Positions 39,623 through 48,852 of a stretch of 64,000 nucleotides of DNA are shown in pieces. The first letter of the stretch is position 1. Each line of letters starts with the position of its first letter. Position numbers and translations under genes: made by a program. The DNA is from Lachnospiraceae bacterium (lineage in GTDB: Bacteria > Bacillota > Clostridia > Lachnospirales > Lachnospiraceae). Under the pieces are notes generated by a model, which made no database searches, was not told where the DNA came from, and saw only the letters and a program-made list of their open reading frames with translations. Where the stretch lies: NCBI GenBank assembly GCA_022792535.1, contig JAAWBG010000021.1:43837-107836 (forward strand). Direction: 5' to 3'.

Positions 39623-39847
39623 ATGGCAAAGATTACGTACGCAAGAGAAAAGTCAAACATAGCAGAGGCAATTTCCGTTGATAAGTTTGAACGAAGTATT
39701 ACGAGGATTTCCAAGGAAATTGAGGAACAGGAAGAGAGAAAACGTTTTCCGGTAAGACGGTTTGGACCGGGGAGCATAGAAGCGGAATTGAAAGAGATTA
39801 CCATGTTGGACAGCATTTTATCACCATATGAATTACTTTCGAAATAG
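39623..39847 (+). CDS. Small uncharacterised protein upstream of RADAR locus
   Basis: 74 aa MAKITYAREKSNIAEAISVDKFERSITRISKEIEEQEERKRFPVRRFGPGSIEAELKEITMLDSILSPYELLSK. Confidence 0.45.
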   Translation: MAKITYAREKSNIAEAISVDKFERSITRISKEIEEQEERKRFPVRRFGPGSIEAELKEITMLDSILSPYELLSK

Positions 39848-39937
39848 ACTTTCATTTGCAGCCTGCCGTTTAAGGGGCCATATGGCTGCCTGGGCTGTGA
39901 AGTCGAAAATTTTCAAAGTTACATGAGGAGGAGAAAT

Positions 39938-42838
39938 ATGAAGGGGACGAAGGAAATTACGCACAAAGTGGGCATAAAATTATTGAATGATGTACAGCTG
40001 CACAATACCTTTCCGGGTTTTGACGATTTGTGGCGTAAAATTGAAGATTACCGTAAAGTAAATATCGAATCAATACAGAAAAGACGTTATCAGGATACAC
40101 TTATGTATGATAATGTCTTTTCTATTTTGGGAGAGAGAGGAACAGGGAAGACGTCTGTACTATATACCTTGAGCAAGAAGATAGAGGATACTTATCAGGG
40201 AGATCTTGTGCTTCCTATTATTATGCCGGAGATTATACCAGAGGAGTGCGATATTTTAGACTGGGTGCTGGCGGTAATCAGTGAAAAACTGGAAAATTTT
40301 GCGGAGAAACAGGAGATGGATTATGCCCAGAGATGTCATGTGGAGAATACCGAAAGTCTGCGGAAGAAGTTGAAAAAGATTTGTGAGCTGAGTTTTTCTG
40401 TAAAATATAATCCTGATTCAGAACATTCCTTTTATGAGGTAGTCAGCAATTCAGAGCGCCAGGCCCAGAATGCCTTTTCTTTTGCCAGGGAGTTAACGGA
40501 ATTCTGGACGGAGCTTGCGGAGGCCCTGCGGAAAAACAATCGCTCTGAGCCAGAAGAAAATGCTATGATTTATTTTTTCTTTGATGATGTGGACCTGGCG
40601 CCTGAGAGGGTGAACAATCTGTTTTCTGTTGTCACGAAATACTTAGCCCATCCTAATATTATTGTAGTGATCACTGCAGATGAGAACCAGATCATGGAGG
40701 TAACGGAGATCAACGTTACAAACCGGATGAGGAAACTGCCCAAAGAATGGCAGGTATACTTGGAGAAGAACAGTGTGAATACGGGATGGTTTTTACGGGA
40801 ACAAGTGGATGTCAATTACAAGGATTACGAAAGTGCGCGGGCTTATCTGTTGAAAATTCTTCCCACGTCTACCCGTTATTATCTGAAAGAGTTTCGGCGT
40901 ATATCAGAGAAGCAGAATTTTATTATGGAAGATGATATTTCTTTGAATGAAGCGGTGAAAGAGCTGCTCAATCAATTGTGTTCAAAGGAAAGGGGAATGG
41001 ATATTACGGACAGCGAGCTGGCCTTTTATTTCCATTTTGTGGGAAATTCTTCCAGACAGATGGGAAATGCTTACTATATTATACGTCAATTTTTGGAAGG
41101 CGCCATGCGTCTGGCAGAGCAGGCAGAGGAAAAGGAGGAACTCAGGCAGGAATATGTCAAGGGATTGTATGAGGCGATGAAACAATTTGTCTATCTGATG
41201 CTCCGCTCTAATACAGAAAAATTTGATAAAGTAAAAAATGAGGAAGAGTTTACGGATAAATTTCTTCTCTATCAATATAACCAATGGGATATGTACATAA
41301 ATTACCGATATATTCCAGAGTTTTATGGGGAAAACATGGATTATGAAAATGAAAATGCCAACGGGTATGGGACTAAGAAGAAAGATTTTATGGATATGTC
41401 CATTGCCTTGTATGCACTGGGATTTTTCCTTGACAGAGTTTTAATGATGTTAAATAAAAAGATTTCCATTTCTATCTGTCCCAAACATCAGAAATATTAT
41501 GCGCAGAATGAATTGGCTGGATTTGTAAATAAACGAGTATTTTCCAATCGAAAAATGATTCGAACCAATATGGAGATGCAGGATTTTCTGGAACATTACG
41601 AAAATTTGTTCCGGGAAATTAACAGATTGTATAAATTTGACAGAAACAGCGCCAGGGACGTCTACGATTATCTTCACTGTTTTGATCAAAAAGAGTGGAG
41701 AGGAACCCGCGGGATGGTAAAAAAATGGTTTTATAAGGATCGGGAATGGTTTGAGAATATTCTGGCGATTGTATCCATGGCATATGAAAATGTTTACATT
41801 TTTGGCGAAGAATTATCTGCTAAAACAGATATTATGACAAAGGAGCTGGATCTTGATTTTGTCAATACGGTAAGAAAAGATGTGAGGGCGGAGATTGAGG
41901 ATTTTATGTGCCTCAGAAAATTAAAAAAACAGAAACAACTGAAAGATGAGGCTGCATGGCAGGCAGGGAAACGGAAAACTTTGATGGACGAAGTGATGTT
42001 TCAGGCAGAGGGTCATAATCATTATATCTACTTGGAGAGCGTGTATGAGAGATGTAAAGAGATGATCCTTGAGCTGAAAATAGGAAGCAGCGAAGATCCG
42101 GAACAGGTGGAAGGGATTACTATCAATGATATGATGTATTACTGTTCGGAAAGTACCAAAAAATCTTTGGAGAATTTGTTGTGGAATGTGAAAGAGATCG
42201 GCGCTGTGGAAGAGTATATGGAAGAACTAAAAGACAGTATTGAATACCGCTATAAGAAATATTATAACCTGGTGGAAATATTGGATGAAGAGGCATATTT
42301 CGCTAACATGGAAGAACTTGGCGATTCTCAGGCAGAGAGCTATGACATGTACCGGAAGATGATCGAGCAGGAATTTATGGGCGGAACCAGGGTTTTCAAC
42401 AACCGGATTCTGAATTTTGCCAGAAGTGTGAAAAAGATTTTAGATAAGACGGGACAGGTGATGGAATCAGAAGAGCGGAAAAGAGTTTATGAGAATTATA
42501 CGGTGCCTTATTACAGGCTCTTAAAAAGTGTTTCCGTTTGTATTCCAGAGGAACGGTTGGGAGAGGCGATAGACTTCTGCCTGGATATTATCAGCTATAT
42601 CTGCGTGGTGGAATGGTATCTGGCAGGAAGGGTTACCTGGAAAGAACAGGGAGGAGAAGTATATACAGCCAGAGAATTATTCAATGCCTCTCCGAAAAGG
42701 AAACATATGTATTACGCTGTGTTTTACAGGATATGCGAGGAGATTATGGATGACCGAAAGGAAGAGTGGATGGGGGAAACCTTAGATACTATTGTAAAAG
42801 AGACAAGACAGGAGTATGTGGATTATATTTTAAGATAA
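39938..42838 (+). CDS. rdrA: RdrA-like P-loop ATPase of RADAR anti-phage system
   Basis: Walker A SILGERGTGKTSVL; Walker B MIYFFFDDVDLAPERVNNLFSVVTKYLAHPNIIVVITAD; ~970 aa; followed by a large adenosine-deaminase-like ORF. Confidence 0.82.
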   Translation: MKGTKEITHKVGIKLLNDVQLHNTFPGFDDLWRKIEDYRKVNIESIQKRRYQDTLMYDNVFSILGERGTGKTSVLYTLSKKIEDTYQGDLVLPIIMPEIIPEECDILDWVLAVISEKLENFAEKQEMDYAQRCHVENTESLRKKLKKICELSFSVKYNPDSEHSFYEVVSNSERQAQNAFSFARELTEFWTELAEALRKNNRSEPEENAMIYFFFDDVDLAPERVNNLFSVVTKYLAHPNIIVVITADENQIMEVTEINVTNRMRKLPKEWQVYLEKNSVNTGWFLREQVDVNYKDYESARAYLLKILPTSTRYYLKEFRRISEKQNFIMEDDISLNEAVKELLNQLCSKERGMDITDSELAFYFHFVGNSSRQMGNAYYIIRQFLEGAMRLAEQAEEKEELRQEYVKGLYEAMKQFVYLMLRSNTEKFDKVKNEEEFTDKFLLYQYNQWDMYINYRYIPEFYGENMDYENENANGYGTKKKDFMDMSIALYALGFFLDRVLMMLNKKISISICPKHQKYYAQNELAGFVNKRVFSNRKMIRTNMEMQDFLEHYENLFREINRLYKFDRNSARDVYDYLHCFDQKEWRGTRGMVKKWFYKDREWFENILAIVSMAYENVYIFGEELSAKTDIMTKELDLDFVNTVRKDVRAEIEDFMCLRKLKKQKQLKDEAAWQAGKRKTLMDEVMFQAEGHNHYIYLESVYERCKEMILELKIGSSEDPEQVEGITINDMMYYCSESTKKSLENLLWNVKEIGAVEEYMEELKDSIEYRYKKYYNLVEILDEEAYFANMEELGDSQAESYDMYRKMIEQEFMGGTRVFNNRILNFARSVKKILDKTGQVMESEERKRVYENYTVPYYRLLKSVSVCIPEERLGEAIDFCLDIISYICVVEWYLAGRVTWKEQGGEVYTARELFNASPKRKHMYYAVFYRICEEIMDDRKEEWMGETLDTIVKETRQEYVDYILR

Positions 42839-42850
42839 GAGGGGAAACTT

Positions 42851-43435
42851 TTGAATAAATTCAGACTAAACCAGATTTTAGAGATATTGACGTTTCCCTA
42901 TACGGATACAGGGCTGATTCAGAAGGATGCGCTGGCGGAACGGGAAGACGCCTATTGTGCATACCTGGATCATACCGAGCGGTTCAGTGTGAAAGGGAGA
43001 GGAGAGACGTCGAAAAGATATGAGGAAGCTCAGAAAAATTTTGGGAAATATCTTTGTAGAATTTGCTCTGGCAGACCGAAATCACTGGATGATGTTCTGC
43101 TGGTGGGAGAGAAATTTTTCTCCCACAATCGAATTACAGAAGATATGAGCCATAAATGGAAAGGGGCGGCCCGGAGGGAGATGGTAGTCAAATGCTACAT
43201 AGATAATATTTTTTGGATTGCCAATTCTCTGCTGACGTCCAGAGATGGGATTCTTGCCATCCGAACTTGGAAAAACAAGGCTGGAAGAGAATTTCCGGAG
43301 GATATTTTAGGAACTAGCAGCGCTTTTGATAAAGTTGAGATTTGGAATACGCTGACTCGGATTGTAACGCCGGATCTGTTTCTTGCAGCTTTTGTGGCAA
43401 TGAATGGGAATCGAATGGAAATGTTTTATAAATAA
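42851..43435 (+). CDS. N-terminal part of RdrB-like protein (TTG start), ended by in-frame TAA at 43433-43435
   Basis: Same frame as 43469-45655; frame stays open from 43436 to 43469 (GATISLADKLL-MANLKRGMAETHLHIN). Confidence 0.65.
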   Translation: MNKFRLNQILEILTFPYTDTGLIQKDALAEREDAYCAYLDHTERFSVKGRGETSKRYEEAQKNFGKYLCRICSGRPKSLDDVLLVGEKFFSHNRITEDMSHKWKGAARREMVVKCYIDNIFWIANSLLTSRDGILAIRTWKNKAGREFPEDILGTSSAFDKVEIWNTLTRIVTPDLFLAAFVAMNGNRMEMFYK

Positions 43436-43468
43436 GGGGCAACGATCTCTCTGGCAGATAAGCTGCTG

Positions 43469-45655
43469 ATGGCCAATTTGAAACGAGGCATGGCAGAGAC
43501 ACATTTACATATCAATGTATCCAGTGATTATCTGATGTTGTGGGAGAAGACCACAAACCTTGCCATATGGAAGGAGTATATTTTTAATCCAGAAAGTAAG
43601 TTTGAGGGACAGGATTATGTGCTTTTTCACCTATCGGTTTATCGGTGTGCAGCGGCATATTTTTTAGAATATGAAGCTTGGAAACCAGGCAGTGAAAAAT
43701 TTTTCCCAGAGATATTTCCTGAATTAATTCAGAGTATGCAAAAGCCGGACGCCGGCAAATGGGAAACCAGGGAAGAAAAGATCCTCTATTTTGAAGAGAT
43801 GGAGAAAAGGTGCAGAAAGTATATGGGAGAGATAGACGTCCTTAAAATGCGTGAGAAGGATATTCTTTCTTACGTTTTATATGAGCGGTATGAGGAGCTG
43901 GATACCAGCCCGGAGTACTTTTTTCTGGCAAAATCTCTGGGATATATTAGGGAATCTCAAGACATCCAGTATGCCAAATTGTTTTTGCAGTACATACGAA
44001 TAAAAAACACCTTTTTCTCAAAAATTTTCCAGCGGAATATTGTACAGGGGTTGAACTGGTTTCAAAATTATTTTTCCAAGGCTTCTGGTTCTTTCCGAAG
44101 AGGCATTACCCAGGAGAGACGCTGGGATTATATTCTGAAAACCCAGGTCAATAACAACGCATTGAAAAAACTGGAATTTCGAATGTCCGTAGACACAGAG
44201 CGGAAATTTTATGATGAAAATAATCCTCTGGTACAGTTGGAATTGCAGAAGGAGATTTTAAGAGAGATTGGGAAATTTTTGAGCCATTACAGGAAATATA
44301 TTCATGGCAAAGAAGATGCTCCCACGATTGGAATTGTCCTGCATTTTAATAAGCGGAAATCTCTTGATAATAGTTCAGGGTATTTTTGCTGGAGGCGTGC
44401 TGCAGAATCACAGATCTATAATACCCAGCATAAAATTGCACTGCGCAGAAAGTGCGTGAATATTGCCAGGGCAATTGCAGTGATCAGAAATGAGATTCCT
44501 TATCTGGATGAATATCTGGTGGGCTTGGATGCGGCGTCAGATGAAAATGCAGTGGAGCCATGGCTGTTTTCTCCGGCCTACAATGAGGTGCGGAACCGTT
44601 TGTATTCTGATATGGTGAAGGCTTTTGGGAAGGATGGGAAGAAAATTTACAAAAGAATCCAAAACATTGGTCTTACTTATCATGTGGGAGAAGATTACAG
44701 ACATATTATGTCGGGGCTCAGGCACATTGACGAGGTAATTGAGAAATACAATTATCGTTCCTGTGATAGAATTGGTCATGGAATTGCATTGGGAGTGGAT
44801 GTAGATTATTGGATGGAAAATAATCGAAATGTCTTAATGCCCTTGGGAGAATATCTGGATAATCTGCTCTGGGTGTGGGGCGTTGTGATTGAAAATAAAT
44901 ATGAACTTCCAGTTTCCGCTTATGCGCTGGAAGGAAAAATACTGGAGATAGCGTCAAAAATATATTGTAATATGGCAGGAATTACCGTTCATGTTCTATA
45001 TCAGGCATATCAAGAAAAATTCAAAAGGAATTTGAATGAAATGTTTTGGCAGCAGGATGAGGATTTTGAAAAGAGGGAAAGGAAAGATCCAAGTCTGGGA
45101 ATGGCCTGCCGCTATGATGCGGAACCAGGAACAAAAGAGAGTTTGTGGAATGTATCTAAGATTATCTGCACCTATTTTTGTTCTATATATGAGGATAAAT
45201 ACAACCAGGTGATTTGGCTGGAGACAACAGAGGAAGATGCGAAACTCCTGAAAACGCTGCAGATCTATATGATGGAAAAGATTCAGAGACGGGGAATCTA
45301 TATTGAGACCAATCCCACTTCTAATCTGGCCATTGGTGAGATTGAAAGTCTGTACAGTCATTATATCCTCAACTTGAACAGCCTGGAAGAGGAAAGGCCC
45401 AGGCACAATCTGATGGTTACCATCAATTCAGACGATCCTATGGTATTTAATACCAATGTGGAAAATGAGCTGGCCTATATGTATCACGGGCTGATTCATG
45501 GAGGATATGATTCAAAAACTACCTTGGAATGGATTGATAAGGTAAGACAATATGGATTGGAAAGCAGTTTTATCCAAAAGGTAAAAACGGTACAGGAGAT
45601 GGAAGGAGAGATTACAATAATAGAAAAGGCAATAGAGAATTTTATGAAAAGGTAG
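43469..45655 (+). CDS. rdrB: RdrB-like adenosine deaminase (RADAR system), catalytic part
   Basis: MAETHLHIN (metal-binding HxH), GLTYHVGEDYRHIMSGLRHIDEVIEKYNYRSCDRIGHGIALG, METNPTSNLAIG-like and TINSDDPMVF deaminase motifs. Confidence 0.82.
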   Translation: MANLKRGMAETHLHINVSSDYLMLWEKTTNLAIWKEYIFNPESKFEGQDYVLFHLSVYRCAAAYFLEYEAWKPGSEKFFPEIFPELIQSMQKPDAGKWETREEKILYFEEMEKRCRKYMGEIDVLKMREKDILSYVLYERYEELDTSPEYFFLAKSLGYIRESQDIQYAKLFLQYIRIKNTFFSKIFQRNIVQGLNWFQNYFSKASGSFRRGITQERRWDYILKTQVNNNALKKLEFRMSVDTERKFYDENNPLVQLELQKEILREIGKFLSHYRKYIHGKEDAPTIGIVLHFNKRKSLDNSSGYFCWRRAAESQIYNTQHKIALRRKCVNIARAIAVIRNEIPYLDEYLVGLDAASDENAVEPWLFSPAYNEVRNRLYSDMVKAFGKDGKKIYKRIQNIGLTYHVGEDYRHIMSGLRHIDEVIEKYNYRSCDRIGHGIALGVDVDYWMENNRNVLMPLGEYLDNLLWVWGVVIENKYELPVSAYALEGKILEIASKIYCNMAGITVHVLYQAYQEKFKRNLNEMFWQQDEDFEKRERKDPSLGMACRYDAEPGTKESLWNVSKIICTYFCSIYEDKYNQVIWLETTEEDAKLLKTLQIYMMEKIQRRGIYIETNPTSNLAIGEIESLYSHYILNLNSLEEERPRHNLMVTINSDDPMVFNTNVENELAYMYHGLIHGGYDSKTTLEWIDKVRQYGLESSFIQKVKTVQEMEGEITIIEKAIENFMKR

Positions 45656-45695
45656 TAGCCTTGTTGTTATTTTGAAAAATTTTCGATCATATACA

Positions 45696-45723
45696 TTGCA
45701 AAAATGGTGATCTTTGCTATAAT
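45696..45723 (+). promoter_or_regulatory. Sigma-A-like promoter upstream of second flagellin
   Basis: TTGCAA-N16-TATAAT. Confidence 0.55.
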
Positions 45724-45785
45724 AAAATTAATACTAGTTATTTGTCTTGCGAGAGATATGATATGGAAAGAAGGGAGGTTTTTGT

Positions 45786-46598
45786 ATGAGTATTTCATCC
45801 ATTGGAGGCAGACAGAATTTTTACAGTAATCAGAGTCTGTATACGAAGCAGAATCAGAATCTGCATCGGAATTTCCGGCAGTTAGCCAGCGGCAAACGGA
45901 TTAATTCTGCCGCAGATGACGCAGCAGGTCTTGCGATTGCCACAAAGCTTTTATCTCAGCGCAACGGATATGATGTGGGAACCAGGAATGCAGCCACTTC
46001 TCAGGATATGGTGAATGTGGCGGAAGGCGGATTGTCTAAGATTTCAGATTCGCTGCAGCGGATGCGGGAGCTGAGCATTCAGGCGTCTAATACAGCCATT
46101 TATGGAGAGGATGACAGAGCGTCCATTCAGCAGGAGATTGATCAGCTGAAAGGTTATATTTCCGACGCGGCTGGGAACACACAATTCAATAATATGAATC
46201 TTTTAGATGGTTCCATGGGCAGATCCCATGTGGCATCCAGCCCCAATGGCGGCGGTATGGATATCAATATGCCGGATGCAGTGCTGAAGTCCCTGGGAAT
46301 TGAAGATTATGATGTGACCGGAGACTTTGATATCTCATCCATTGACAGCGCATTAGAAAAGGTATCTTCAGCCAGAAGCGGGCTTGGAGCAGCCTACAAT
46401 CGGCTGAGCCATACCATCAACTATAATTCCTATGCATCTTATAATACTACAGCGTCTCAGAGCCGGTTAGAAGATCTGGATTATGCCGGAGCTGTTTCTG
46501 ATATGAAGAAAAATAGCCTGTTACAGGAATATCGGATTATGATGCAGAAGAAGCAGCAGGAAGAATACGGAAGAGTGAATCAGCTTATGAGGTTCTAA
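45786..46598 (+). CDS. Divergent flagellin with atypical C-terminus
   Basis: NQNLHRNFRQLASGKRINSAADDAAGLAIATKLLSQRNGYDVGTRNAATSQDMVNVAEGGLSKISDSLQRMRELSIQASN; ends LLQEYRIMMQKKQQEEYGRVNQLMRF. Confidence 0.9.
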   Translation: MSISSIGGRQNFYSNQSLYTKQNQNLHRNFRQLASGKRINSAADDAAGLAIATKLLSQRNGYDVGTRNAATSQDMVNVAEGGLSKISDSLQRMRELSIQASNTAIYGEDDRASIQQEIDQLKGYISDAAGNTQFNNMNLLDGSMGRSHVASSPNGGGMDINMPDAVLKSLGIEDYDVTGDFDISSIDSALEKVSSARSGLGAAYNRLSHTINYNSYASYNTTASQSRLEDLDYAGAVSDMKKNSLLQEYRIMMQKKQQEEYGRVNQLMRF

Positions 46599-46640
46599 AG
46601 CATCTTGTTGATCCAGAAGATCTCATTTAGTAAAAGGTAA

Positions 46641-46672
46641 AGGTTCAGGTGTTTTACGCCTGAACCTGACAA
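46641..46672 (+). terminator. Rho-independent-like hairpin after second flagellin
   Basis: AGGTTCAGG-TGTTTTACG-CCTGAACCT. Confidence 0.6.
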
Positions 46673-46701
46673 TGACAAAAATATTAGAAGAAATATAACC
46701 G

Positions 46702-46742
46702 AAAAACCTCCGGGCAGGATTAGCGCTCCGGAGGTTCTTTAT
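46702..46742. terminator. Terminator between convergent flagellin and FliD-like genes
   Basis: AAAAACCTCCGG ... CCGGAGGTTCTTT. Confidence 0.75.
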
Positions 46743-46749
46743 TGTGATA

Positions 46750-48048
46750 TTAACAATAGCGATCCATCATCATACCAGAATAGATGGAAGTAATATAAGG
46801 GGTTACCAGGCTTTTTCCTGGATTCTTGTAGGTAACGATAATTTTATCCACATATTTCATAGGATCTAGAGAAGCATTGTTCGCCTTGGTATTTAACAGA
46901 TTTTTAAAATCATTTAACACAGAAAGATGTTCTTCTGAATTCTCCTCTGAAACAGATTCCGTCAACAAAGCTTTGTCTATGGAGATCTCGCCATCTTCGT
47001 TTACCATAAGTCCCATGCTTTCCAGGTCGTTCTGGAAGGTAAATGCGGTACTGCTCATATCTCGGTACAGTTTTACACTTTGATGCTGAGAGCCTGAATA
47101 TTTGCTGGCTGTGTGCAGAATGGAATTGTAAGAGTCTACCAGGGTCTGAATATTTTCGGCCATGGCGTCTGCATTTGTCTTAAAGCCAATAACAGCAGGA
47201 TTGCCCTCCTCGCTGACTCCGTGAAGAGATAATTCAAATACATGATTGATGGTAAAGGTATTTGAATGGGAGGAATGGCCTGTTCCGTCTAACAGGAAAA
47301 CAGCGTTCTTGGCTTCCTGGGATACATGGTCAATTCCAAGGGCTTCCACTGCAGAGATGGAGCTTCGTGTTCCCTGTGGGAAAATGGAGAAAAGAAAAGA
47401 TTCTCCATCGCTGATTCCTGTGGAAACAGATTCAATCTGCAATGCGCTTAAACCATTTTGATCCTCCACAACAGAACCTGTTAACCCGATGTCAGCATTG
47501 CTGATCAGATTGGCCAGCTTATTCTGTGTGGTGTAATTGGTATCATCAGAATGGATATTAAATTGAAATTCAAATGTTGAAGTGCTGTTTTCTAAATCAA
47601 AAGAATAAGAACCAGGAGAAAGAGATAGACGGTCTTTATCCAAAAAATTTCCCAGATTGATCTGAGGGGACGCCAGCTCTTTTACCTCCAAAGAGAAGCT
47701 GCCCATTTCCTCTGATTCTTTATGATTCCCAATGTATTCAGCAGAAACTACATCTTCCTGAGAGGAAAATGCAATTTTTTTCTGAAAAGCGTTTCCGATA
47801 CCCTCTTCTGCGTCAGAAAGAGAAGCAACCACATTTTTAATGATACGCGTACTTTCCTTGATATCTATGGCAAACTTCTGAACATCCCCTGAGTGCTTAA
47901 TCTTATAGAGGGGGGAATCTTTATTGATTTTGACGATTGTATTATAGATATTACGCAATTCACTTTTCTTATGTGAATCGTAGCGGGACGCCGACTGATT
48001 GGCATATGTGCTTAAATAATAATTATAAGCGGTATCAATAGCGGCCAT
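46750..48048 (-). CDS. Divergent FliD-like / flagellar cap-like protein
   Basis: DIKESTRIIKNVVASLSDAEEGIGNAFQKKIAFSSQEDVVSAEYIG...; C-terminal helical segment with DSYNSILHTASKYSGSQHQ; opposite a flagellin gene. Confidence 0.6.
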   Translation of the reverse strand: MAAIDTAYNYYLSTYANQSASRYDSHKKSELRNIYNTIVKINKDSPLYKIKHSGDVQKFAIDIKESTRIIKNVVASLSDAEEGIGNAFQKKIAFSSQEDVVSAEYIGNHKESEEMGSFSLEVKELASPQINLGNFLDKDRLSLSPGSYSFDLENSTSTFEFQFNIHSDDTNYTTQNKLANLISNADIGLTGSVVEDQNGLSALQIESVSTGISDGESFLFSIFPQGTRSSISAVEALGIDHVSQEAKNAVFLLDGTGHSSHSNTFTINHVFELSLHGVSEEGNPAVIGFKTNADAMAENIQTLVDSYNSILHTASKYSGSQHQSVKLYRDMSSTAFTFQNDLESMGLMVNEDGEISIDKALLTESVSEENSEEHLSVLNDFKNLLNTKANNASLDPMKYVDKIIVTYKNPGKSLVTPYITSIYSGMMMDRYC

Positions 48049-48102
48049 ACAAATCCCCTCCTTTCATCCGTGAAATCATGCCGAAGCATGGGGGCACAAA
48101 GT

Positions 48103-48113
48103 TACTCCATGTA
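48103..48113 (-). promoter_or_regulatory. Predicted CsrA site in leader of FliD-like gene
   Basis: Minus strand ...AUACAUGGAGUAAC (UAC-AUGGA-GUA), with GAAAGGAGGGG Shine-Dalgarno downstream. Confidence 0.45.
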
Positions 48114-48160
48114 TACTTTTGTGATAACCATATAAAACACATAACTATAATTTACCTATT

Positions 48161-48187
48161 ATATCGGATGATTTTCAGAATTACTTA
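48161..48187 (-). promoter_or_regulatory. Sigma-D-like promoter of FliD-like gene
   Basis: Minus strand TAAG-N15-TCCGATAT. Confidence 0.55.
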
Positions 48188-48298
48188 ACAGTTGTACCTT
48201 ACATGACAGCGTATTTTTCATATTTTGACAAGATTAGGAAAAATGGATGTGAGAAGGTGCATGAAAAAAGATAGATCTCTGTAATTAATGGAAAACTA

Positions 48299-48328
48299 TT
48301 GACGGAAACCTCCCAAATGTGCTATAGT
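48299..48328 (+). promoter_or_regulatory. Sigma-A promoter for rpmG-secE-nusG
   Basis: TTGACG-N18-TATAGT. Confidence 0.6.
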
Positions 48329-48394
48329 GTACTAGCGATGGAAGTAGGTCTTTTTTTTATGCCTAAAATTAGAAAGTAAGTGGAGGTGGAAGTT

Positions 48395-48544
48395 GTGCGC
48401 ACAAGAATTACATTGGCATGTACAGAATGTAAGCAACGTAATTACAACATGACAAAAGATAAGAAAACTCATCCAGACAGAATGGAGACAAAGAAATACT
48501 GCCGATTCTGCAGGACACACACATTACACAAGGAAACCAAGTAA
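48395..48544 (+). CDS. rpmG: 50S ribosomal protein L33 (GTG start)
   Basis: [49 protein letters not shown]; not in supplied ORF track. Confidence 0.95.
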   Translation: MRTRITLACTECKQRNYNMTKDKKTHPDRMETKKYCRFCRTHTLHKETK

Positions 48545-48629
48545 CAAAATGGAGCGGCGTGGAGGCTGAAAGAACTGTTCAGCTATCCCTGAAAAGATGG
48601 TGCGGAAATCGTACCGCTGGAGGTAAGAA

Positions 48630-48836
48630 ATGGGAGAAACCAATACAGAAAAGGCTTCAAAAACGAGCTGGTTTACCGGTCTTAAGGCTGAGTTTGAAAA
48701 AATTATCTGGCCAGACAAAAAGTCACTTGGCAGGCAGACAACTGCTGTAGTAGCAGTTTCTGTTGTTTTAGGTCTGATCATTGCAGTATTAGACGTGATC
48801 ATCAAATACGGCGTGGATAACCTGGTGAAATTATAG
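48630..48836 (+). CDS. secE: Preprotein translocase subunit SecE
   Basis: WFTGLKAEFEKIIWPDKKSLGRQTTAVVAVSVVLGLIIAVLDVIIKYGVDNLV. Confidence 0.95.
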   Translation: MGETNTEKASKTSWFTGLKAEFEKIIWPDKKSLGRQTTAVVAVSVVLGLIIAVLDVIIKYGVDNLVKL

Positions 48837-48852
48837 GAGGCATAGGTGATTT

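Noticed and set aside
43433-43435. Selenocysteine/pyrrolysine recoding at the rdrB stop
   Set aside because: The codon is TAA, not TGA or TAG, so known Sec/Pyl recoding does not apply.
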